Origin: SKIA01 sp047602905
GTDB taxonomy: Archaea; Nanobdellota; Nanobdellia; Woesearchaeales; SKIA01
Length of the DNA stretch: 9,722 nt
Direction: 5' to 3'
Assembly: GCA_047602905.1 (NCBI GenBank)
Contig: JBLKOP010000014.1
Span: forward strand, 1-9,722
The notes under the pieces were generated by a model. The model searched no databases. It had not been told where the DNA came from and worked only from the letters and a program-made list of their open reading frames with translations. Below, piece after piece: positions 4,859 through 9,722 of this stretch. The position numbers and the translations under genes are program-made. Numbering within the stretch: position 1 is the stretch's first letter; every line of letters begins with the position of its first letter.

Positions 4859-7480
4859 CTATTCAATAACAATAGCTGGCTTTGCAGGCATCGCTTGCTG
4901 TGCTTTAGCGTGCTTGCTTGCTTCTTCAATCTCAACAGAAACTTGACAATTAAGCTCACTAGCAAGCTCTCGAGCAACTCCTACAAGCGCTTCTGACTCA
5001 AGAGGTCGCTCAAGAAGTACTTCAGGAAGTTTGCTTCTGTCAGCAAAGTACTTCGGAGTAAGCTTACTAATTACTTGCCCGTACTGTCTAAGCTCTGTTT
5101 GCATGAGTTGTTGAATAACAGAGCCAGGGTTTTTTTCAGAAGCAAACAACACCTTAAGCAAACCAACATACTCATACTTCCAAAGATCAGCAACAATAAG
5201 CGTTACGTGCTTTGGCTGAGTAATACCTGCCATGTCAAGAACTTGCAAAACGTCTTGCTTAGTAGCGTAATGAAAGCGTCTTTCTTGCTCAGCACGAACA
5301 TCAATAGCCTCTGGGTTAGCAACAGGCCAAGAAGAAATAAGTTCATCATGACGAGTACTCCACAGCTCCTCAGCAGTGTGCGGAGCAAACGGGTAAAGCA
5401 GTTGCACAAGAACGTCAGTGCACTCAAGATACGTTTCTTCATCAACACGTGCTTGCGAGTACTTACTAAGCTCGTTTGTAAGACTCATTAAGTCAGTAGC
5501 AGCTTGGTTAATACGAAGCGAGTCAAGGTGCTCAGTAACGCTCTCTATAGTTCGGTGAGTAACACTAAGAATATACGCATCAAAACTACTTGCTTCTTCT
5601 CGAAACTCTTGTTTCTCAAACAGACTAATAACTCGATGCAAGAAGCGATGAACACCAGCAACACCAGTGTCCGCCCAATCAAAATCTTTTTCAGGAGCAG
5701 CCGCCAACAAACTAAATGTTCGTACAGTGTCAGGACCATATTTTTGTATGTTCTCAAGAGGACTAACGACGTTTCCCTTGCTCTTAGACATCTTCTCCCC
5801 GTCTAAACACACCATTCCTTGACAGAGTAGATTCGTAAATGGCTCATCAATATCGTGCAGACCAATATCTCGTGTTGCTTTGGTAAAGAAACGAGCGTAT
5901 AAGAGATGCAGCACTGCGTGCTCAATACCACCGATGTATTGGTCTACGGGAAGCCAAGAATTAACAAGCTCCTTATCAAAGGGATTTGTTGTGTTTTTTG
6001 GGTCGCAGTACCGAAAGAAGTACCAGCTGCTATCAACAAACGTATCCATCGTATCCGTTTCACGCTTCGCAGGCTTGCTGCATTTCGGACATGCAGTTTG
6101 GGTGAATGAGTTGCTGGTCTCAAGAGGGTTACCTTGCCCAAACGTTACGTCCTTAGGAAGACGAACAGGAAGATCTTTTTCTTTTACAGGAACTGCTCCA
6201 CAATCCTCACAGTACACGATAGGAATAGGACAACCCCAGTAGCGCTGACGACTAATAAGCCAATCACGCAAACGATACTGCGTGTGAGAAGAACCTTTGT
6301 TTATTCTTTGTAGTTCTTCAGTAATTGCTTGCTGCGCTTCTACGCTATGCAAGCCGGTGTGTGGTCCTGAATTAATAAGCTCTCCAAGCGCAGTAATTGC
6401 TTCGTCTTGAAGCGTTTGTTTGTCTGGACTAATTACTTGTGTTATTTCTAACGAATACTTTTTTGCGAACGCAAAGTCTCGCTCGTCATGAGCAGGAACA
6501 GCCATGACAGCACCAGTACCGTAATCCATAAGCACGTAATCAGCAACCCAAACAGGAACTTCTTCACCAGTTAACGGGTGTTTTGCAAAGTGACCTGTAA
6601 AGACACCGGTTTTTTCTGCAGCTTCACGCTCAACAGAGCTTTTCTTAGCAGCTTCTTTGACGTAAGAAGCGACCTCTTGGTTGGTTTTCGCTATTTCTTG
6701 TGTTATTGCGTGCTCAGGAGCAAGCACAAGAAACGTAGCTCCGTACAGAGTATCCGGTCGTGTAGTAAAGACTTCAATAGAGCCAAAGCTGCTTTCAAAA
6801 AAGACTTTTGCTCCGTGACTGCGACCAATCCAATTTTTTTGCATCACTCGCACACGAGCAGGCCAACCAGTAAGCGAGTCAGTATTATCTAATAATTCGT
6901 CAGCGTATTTAGTGATGTTACAAAACCATTGCTCAATTTCTTTTTTCTCAACCTCAGCGCCACTACGCCAACCCTTACCATCAACTACTTGCTCGTTTGC
7001 AAGAACAGTTTTGTCAACAGGATCCCAATTAACAACTGCCTGTTTACGATACACAAGGCCCGCCTCAAAGAGTTTAAGAAACAAGTACTGCGTCCACTTG
7101 TAGTAGTCTTCTCTGCTCGTAACGACTTCTCGAGACCAATCATAACTTAGGCCAAGAAGTTTGAACTGTTCTTTAATAGCAGAAATGTTTTGTTCAGTCC
7201 ACTCCTCAGGATTACCTCCTCGCTGAATAGCGGCATTTTCTGCAGGAAGACCAAACGAGTCAAAACCCATAGGATAGAGTACTTGGTGTCCTGAGAGTCG
7301 CTTGTAACGAGCAACGCAGTCACCAAGAGCATAATTACGCACATGACCCATATGCATAGTCCCACTCGGGTACGGAAACATTTCTAAACAGTAGTACGGC
7401 TTATCCTTAGGTTCTTGAACAAAAACGTTTTTTTCTTCCCAAACGTTTTGCCACTTCTTTGCTATTTCATTAAAGTCCAT
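4859..7480 (-). CDS. leuS: Leucyl-tRNA synthetase, bacterial-type body with archaeal-like C-terminal tail
   Basis: This 873-residue class I synthetase charges tRNA-Leu with leucine. The catalytic motifs are HMGH at 43-46 (in PYPSGTMHMGHVRNY) and KMSKS at 563-567. The degenerate first zinc region (TVLANEQVVDGKGWRSG, then EIEQWF) is strongly bacterial but lacks its cysteines. The editing domain follows, with TTRPDTLYG and the mischarging-editing Asp at D332 in PAHDERDFAF. A later zinc knuckle retains C424, C427, C464 and C467. Length matches bacterial LeuRS. The last about 115 residues do not end in the bacterial VNIVV-type strand. They contain VADLWKYEYV and end in KAQQAMPAKPAIVIE, resembling archaeal/eukaryotic LeuRS tails. 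The ATG at 7480 is supported by a TATA box about 26 nt upstream. It abuts the convergent fic stop with no gap. Function is secure; the mosaic origin is inferred. Confidence 0.97.
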   Translation of the reverse strand: MDFNEIAKKWQNVWEEKNVFVQEPKDKPYYCLEMFPYPSGTMHMGHVRNYALGDCVARYKRLSGHQVLYPMGFDSFGLPAENAAIQRGGNPEEWTEQNISAIKEQFKLLGLSYDWSREVVTSREDYYKWTQYLFLKLFEAGLVYRKQAVVNWDPVDKTVLANEQVVDGKGWRSGAEVEKKEIEQWFCNITKYADELLDNTDSLTGWPARVRVMQKNWIGRSHGAKVFFESSFGSIEVFTTRPDTLYGATFLVLAPEHAITQEIAKTNQEVASYVKEAAKKSSVEREAAEKTGVFTGHFAKHPLTGEEVPVWVADYVLMDYGTGAVMAVPAHDERDFAFAKKYSLEITQVISPDKQTLQDEAITALGELINSGPHTGLHSVEAQQAITEELQRINKGSSHTQYRLRDWLISRQRYWGCPIPIVYCEDCGAVPVKEKDLPVRLPKDVTFGQGNPLETSNSFTQTACPKCSKPAKRETDTMDTFVDSSWYFFRYCDPKNTTNPFDKELVNSWLPVDQYIGGIEHAVLHLLYARFFTKATRDIGLHDIDEPFTNLLCQGMVCLDGEKMSKSKGNVVSPLENIQKYGPDTVRTFSLLAAAPEKDFDWADTGVAGVHRFLHRVISLFEKQEFREEASSFDAYILSVTHRTIESVTEHLDSLRINQAATDLMSLTNELSKYSQARVDEETYLECTDVLVQLLYPFAPHTAEELWSTRHDELISSWPVANPEAIDVRAEQERRFHYATKQDVLQVLDMAGITQPKHVTLIVADLWKYEYVGLLKVLFASEKNPGSVIQQLMQTELRQYGQVISKLTPKYFADRSKLPEVLLERPLESEALVGVARELASELNCQVSVEIEEASKHAKAQQAMPAKPAIVIE

Positions 7481-7502
7481 TACAGAAGAGCTGAGTAGTT
7501 AG

Positions 7503-7510
7503 TCTTTATA
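7503..7510 (-). promoter_or_regulatory. Putative TATA box for leuS
   Basis: TATAAAGA on the minus strand is centred about 26 nt before the leuS ATG. No Shine-Dalgarno sequence is present, which fits leaderless transcription starting at or next to the ATG. Confidence 0.5.
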
Positions 7511-7523
7511 CGTGTTACTCTTT

Positions 7524-7536
7524 AAAAAACAAAAAA
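7524..7536 (-). terminator. Double oligo-T terminator of the LysM-protein gene
   Basis: The minus strand reads TTTTTTGTTTTTT 11 nt after the TAA at 7548. Paired T-runs without a stem are typical archaeal terminators. It separates the LysM-protein gene from leuS. Confidence 0.6.
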
Positions 7537-7547
7537 GTAGTTTTTCA

Positions 7548-8822
7548 TTAGCGTTTACGTGTGTGCACATAGACTTGTTGGTTTGGATGAATCGTTCCTA
7601 GTTGTTTGTTTTGTTGAGTTAGTAAGTCTTTAGTAGAGACTTCTTGGTACGCTCCTTGGTGTACTTGTTGATTAAACTCATTAAACAACCTTGTTATAGA
7701 AGAAGGGTTGTCTCCTGCTCGTACTGTGTATACTTTCTTAATGTCTCCGTTAAGAAAAGTTTTTTGTGTTGTAAAGAGGTTTGCTGGCATGTCTGGCTTA
7801 AGATTCCACACAGGAGTTTTATAGACTGCTGTTAAGTTAGCGAGTGTTTTGTCAGCGTAGTTTTTTACTCGGTGGTTTCCGAGTTGTTCTGCATAAAAGC
7901 CTAGCGTTCCTGATATTCCGTCTCGTAACGAGTTTTTTGCTGCTCTGCGAGCGTCTGCTGGTCGGTAATGAGCGGTTGCTATGTATTGTACGAGGAAATC
8001 TTTGTTGTTTGCGTGGTTTGCTTCAAGAGTTTGTAGCTCTTCTTCTGTGAGTTGTGCTACGAGGTTGGTGATGTTTCTTGCTGCGAAGCGATACGCGAGT
8101 TCATGATGGTCAAAACGTTCTAGGTCGTTTATGGAGAAGTTCGTGTTTTGGCTGAAGTTAATGTCTGCTACTGCTGGTGGAGTGAATTGGTGTGAGCCGT
8201 AGCTTGTTAGTGTGTCAAAGACTGCTGGTACGCTCATCACGTACTCTAGGCCTGCTGTTCTGAGAAGGTAGTCTTTTGTTGCGAGGTTTTTTTCTGCGTT
8301 GTGGCTTCCAAAGAATTCTGTTAGGCTGTATGCGAGGATGTCTTTTGCGTTAAGGGAGTTAGTGAGTTCTTTTACTAGTTGCATGCGCTCAGGGTTTCTT
8401 GGCATCGCTCGTTGCTGTAGCGTTTTCCAGTCTATTCGTGTGTTACTTATTCTTTTCTGAGACTCTGCTAAGTAGTCATCAATAGTCATGTGTGTTATTG
8501 AGCCGTTTGCACTTGCTTGTTGGTACTCGTTTACGAGTTGTTCTCCTTTCTTCTTTGCTCCTAGGCTTGCTCCTGCGTTGAGTTCTTTTGCGTGCCAGAG
8601 TCTTTCTAGGCGGTCTACGTAGTCTGTGTTGTAGGTTGTGTCTGGTATCTTTCCTTCTAGGCCTGTCATTGCTCTTGCTGTCCAGCTGTTAATGCTGTGT
8701 CCTGTAAGAGACTCTGTTGCTGTGCTCAGGGGTGGAGGAGGGTTGTTTTTTAGGAGTGCTATTGCTGCTAGTGATATCGCTAGTGCTCCTACGTATGTTC
8801 TTGCAACAGAAAGACTTGACAT
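7548..8822 (-). CDS. Membrane-anchored LysM protein with a possible lysozyme/transglycosylase-like core
   Basis: A 424-residue protein has an N-terminal hydrophobic helix at about 8-24 (VGALAISLAAIALL) followed by a NNPPPP linker, so the rest probably lies outside the cell. Residues 364-419 are a LysM domain: YTVRAGDNPSSITRLFN, then LLTQQNKQLGTIHPNQQVYV, as in YTVKxGDTLxxIAxxF and the LGxIxPGQxLxV ending. LysM binds N-acetylglucosamine-type glycans such as peptidoglycan or chitin. The central region, about 155-300, is not a family I can name with confidence. It does show an order of features like SLT/lysozyme folds: a Glu in a helix (AYSLTEFF, E169), then SYGSHQFTP (207-215), then YIATAHYRPADARRA (280-294). 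I read these as possible equivalents of the catalytic Glu, the SxGxxQxxP loop and the AYNAGxxxV helix. Surface anchoring and LysM are well supported; enzymatic activity is speculative. Confidence 0.72.
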   Translation of the reverse strand: MSSLSVARTYVGALAISLAAIALLKNNPPPPLSTATESLTGHSINSWTARAMTGLEGKIPDTTYNTDYVDRLERLWHAKELNAGASLGAKKKGEQLVNEYQQASANGSITHMTIDDYLAESQKRISNTRIDWKTLQQRAMPRNPERMQLVKELTNSLNAKDILAYSLTEFFGSHNAEKNLATKDYLLRTAGLEYVMSVPAVFDTLTSYGSHQFTPPAVADINFSQNTNFSINDLERFDHHELAYRFAARNITNLVAQLTEEELQTLEANHANNKDFLVQYIATAHYRPADARRAAKNSLRDGISGTLGFYAEQLGNHRVKNYADKTLANLTAVYKTPVWNLKPDMPANLFTTQKTFLNGDIKKVYTVRAGDNPSSITRLFNEFNQQVHQGAYQEVSTKDLLTQQNKQLGTIHPNQQVYVHTRKR

Positions 8823-8826
8823 GTTA

Positions 8827-8847
8827 TTACTATATAGTAACTACTAT
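8827..8847. promoter_or_regulatory. Overlapping palindromes between TATA box and start codon (candidate operator)
   Basis: TTACTATATAGTAA (8827-8840) is a perfect 14-nt palindrome. It overlaps a second inverted repeat, ATAGTA-AC-TACTAT (8834-8847), giving three alternating TACTAT/ATAGTA half-sites just upstream of the LysM-protein ATG at 8822. The position between TATA box and start is typical of archaeal repressor sites. The regulator is unknown, and in A+T-rich DNA chance palindromes are possible. Confidence 0.4.
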
Positions 8848-8854
8848 TTAAATT
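8845..8854 (-). promoter_or_regulatory. Putative TATA box for the LysM-protein gene
   Basis: AATTTAAATA on the minus strand is centred about 27 nt before the ATG at 8822, consistent with a leaderless transcript. It touches the palindromic half-site at 8842-8847. Confidence 0.45.
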
Positions 8855-8872
8855 AATTTATTTACAATATAG

Positions 8873-8894
8873 AAAAAAACTAAAACAAAAAAAA
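8873..8894 (-). terminator. Oligo-T terminator after rpoN
   Basis: Immediately after the rpoN TAA (8895-8897), the minus strand has runs of 8, 4 and 7 T separated by one to two or three other bases. This is a strong stemless archaeal-style terminator, so rpoN and the LysM-protein gene are likely separate transcripts. Confidence 0.65.
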
Positions 8895-9092
8895 TTATGC
8901 ACGCTTAAACTTCGCAGCAATATCAATTAAGTCAACATGGCCTAATAACTGCGCACGGCAACAATACCGAGAAACGCCTAACGAATCAAACAACTCCTTA
9001 GTAGACTTACCAGAAGAACGACCCTCTTGTAAAGACTGCCAAAGATGACCAATAGGTTTTCCACAACTCATACAGCGTACTGGTACAATCAT
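8895..9092 (-). CDS. rpoN: DNA-directed RNA polymerase subunit N (Rpo10/RPB10)
   Basis: A 65-residue small zinc protein of archaeal RNA polymerase, equivalent to eukaryotic RPB10, which helps assemble the Rpo3/Rpo11 platform with the large subunit. The sequence MIVPVRCMSCGKPIGHLW and SRYCCRAQLLGHVDLID is diagnostic. The zinc ligands C7, C10, C44 and C45 form the invariant CxxC...CC pattern. Length is normal for the family (about 60-75 residues). The ATG at 9092 gives the conserved MI-PVRC start. A TATA-like box lies about 26 nt upstream, in the 33-nt gap after the trxB-like gene. Archaeal rpoN is usually next to ribosomal protein genes (uL13, uS9) and rpoK; its place beside a thioredoxin reductase here is different, which fits the scrambled operons of reduced archaea. 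This is the best single proof that the genome is archaeal. Confidence 0.97.
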   Translation of the reverse strand: MIVPVRCMSCGKPIGHLWQSLQEGRSSGKSTKELFDSLGVSRYCCRAQLLGHVDLIDIAAKFKRA

Positions 9093-9114
9093 ACAAGAAG
9101 CGAATCAAGAAGTG

Positions 9115-9122
9115 TTTTTAAA
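9115..9122 (-). promoter_or_regulatory. Putative TATA box for rpoN
   Basis: TTTAAAAA on the minus strand is centred about 26 nt before the rpoN ATG and lies just past the trxB-like stop. No T-run terminator is visible between the genes, so rpoN could also be read through from trxB. Confidence 0.4.
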
Positions 9123-9125
9123 GCT

Positions 9126-9722
9126 TTACTTTGGCTCAACAACGCCACCAGTAATATCCTCATACGCAGAATTAGCAGCTTGAGAACCCTCAGCAGCCGA
9201 GATAATAGCCTGCTTCCAAGCAGTATCTGTGCAATCACCAGCAGCATAAAAACCCTCTAGATTAGTTCGAGAAGCCTTATCAATAACAATCTCGCCCTTC
9301 GCGTTCATCAAAACACCCAAGTCAGTAACAAGCTCTGTTTGAGCAACGTGACCAATAGCAACAAACACCGCACCAACATCAAGTTTTTTTGAACCTTCAA
9401 ACTCCTTATTAAGAACTACATGAGTAACCGTTTGTCCATCACCAACAACCTCAGAAATAGTATTACCCTCAATAACAGTAATGTTATCTTTTTCTTTTAC
9501 TCGCTTACCATTAATCGGCTCAGGCTTAAGCGTACTACGAGCAACAATAAACACATGCTCAGCATAATCAGAAAGCAACAAAGCCTCCTTAGCAGCAGAG
9601 TCCCCGCCACCAGCAATAACCATTTTCTTACCCCTATGAAGAGCGCCATCACACGTAGCACAATACGACAAACCCTTATTTGCGTACGCCTCCTCACCAG
9701 GAACATTCAAGTGCTTATGATA
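9126..9722 (-). CDS. trxB: Thioredoxin reductase-like flavoprotein, C-terminal part (5' end beyond window)
   Basis: An open frame of 198 codons enters from the right edge (YHKHLNVPGEEAYANKGLSY) and ends at TAA 9126-9128. The redox-active dithiol CATC follows SY, as in TrxB (GVSYCATCDG), and would reduce thioredoxin-like partners using FAD. Next come a nucleotide-binding GGGDSAAKEA loop, the VAIGH strand, and the FAD-binding AGDCTD with an AAEGSQAANSAYEDI C-terminus, all in TrxB order. The segment that usually reads HRRxxxR and grips the NADPH 2'-phosphate is ARSTLKPEP here (ARS at 9534-9542), so NADPH preference is doubtful. The N-terminal FAD GxGxxG motif is outside the window. Fold and disulfide site are secure. 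The electron donor and natural partner are not; an alternative reading is a non-NADPH TrxR-like ferredoxin- or NADH-linked enzyme. Confidence 0.9.
   Translation of the reverse strand, partial: YHKHLNVPGEEAYANKGLSYCATCDGALHRGKKMVIAGGGDSAAKEALLLSDYAEHVFIVARSTLKPEPINGKRVKEKDNITVIEGNTISEVVGDGQTVTHVVLNKEFEGSKKLDVGAVFVAIGHVAQTELVTDLGVLMNAKGEIVIDKASRTNLEGFYAAGDCTDTAWKQAIISAAEGSQAANSAYEDITGGVVEPK

Noticed and set aside
5075..5806. Long plus-strand open frames within 5075-5806
   Set aside because: They lie entirely antisense to leuS, whose motifs are intact; their translations show no recognisable domain and they have no promoter or ribosome-binding site.
7548..8822. A frameshifted or decayed bacterial autolysin
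   Set aside because: The frame is intact from membrane anchor to complete LysM, with its own promoter and terminator, so it looks like a functional gene.

Overview
The window looks like an archaeal chromosome segment, most likely from a DPANN-type lineage (inferred). The archaeal evidence is consistent. There is an archaeal RNA polymerase subunit N gene, a COG1325-type RNA-binding protein, an archaeal presenilin/signal-peptide-peptidase homologue, and two proteins with class III (Q-x-x-x-E) pilin-type signal peptides. There is also an SRP 7S RNA with the archaeal UGUAA and GGAA-tetraloop signatures. Finally, TATA-like boxes lie about 25-30 nt upstream of most start codons. Two features look less archaeal: the leucyl-tRNA synthetase body is bacterial-type, and one surface protein carries a LysM domain.

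Layout. Positions 1-2183 (minus strand) hold a COG1325 gene followed by a two-gene pilin-like pair overlapping by ATGA. The second member is a large modular surface protein (pilin stem, two Cys modules, FnIII, glycine-rich tract) that runs off the left edge. Positions 2184-2260 are a divergent promoter region. Positions 2261-3169 (plus) encode the presenilin-like GxGD protease, whose stop codon lies inside the TATA box of the SRP RNA gene (about 3187-3459). A very A+T-rich spacer with a 21-nt direct repeat follows. It leads to a Fic-family AMP-transferase-like protein with a built-in inhibitory motif and a winged helix (3575-4858), which ends exactly where the convergent leuS ends (4859-7480, minus). 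Upstream of leuS on the minus strand are a membrane-anchored LysM protein with a possible lysozyme-like core (7548-8822), rpoN (8895-9092) and a thioredoxin-reductase-like gene cut by the right edge (9126-9722).

Functional themes are protein export and the cell surface (SRP RNA, intramembrane protease, pilins, adhesin, LysM protein) mixed with core information processing (LeuRS, RpoN, COG1325). The points most worth a second look are the LeuRS that appears bacterial in its body but archaeal-like at its C-terminus, the LysM/lysozyme-like protein in an archaeon, the modular pilin-adhesin, and the Fic gene with a repeat array upstream. I also note a thioredoxin reductase homologue lacking the usual NADPH-phosphate-binding arginines. 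I see no CRISPR array, insertion sequence or tRNA gene.
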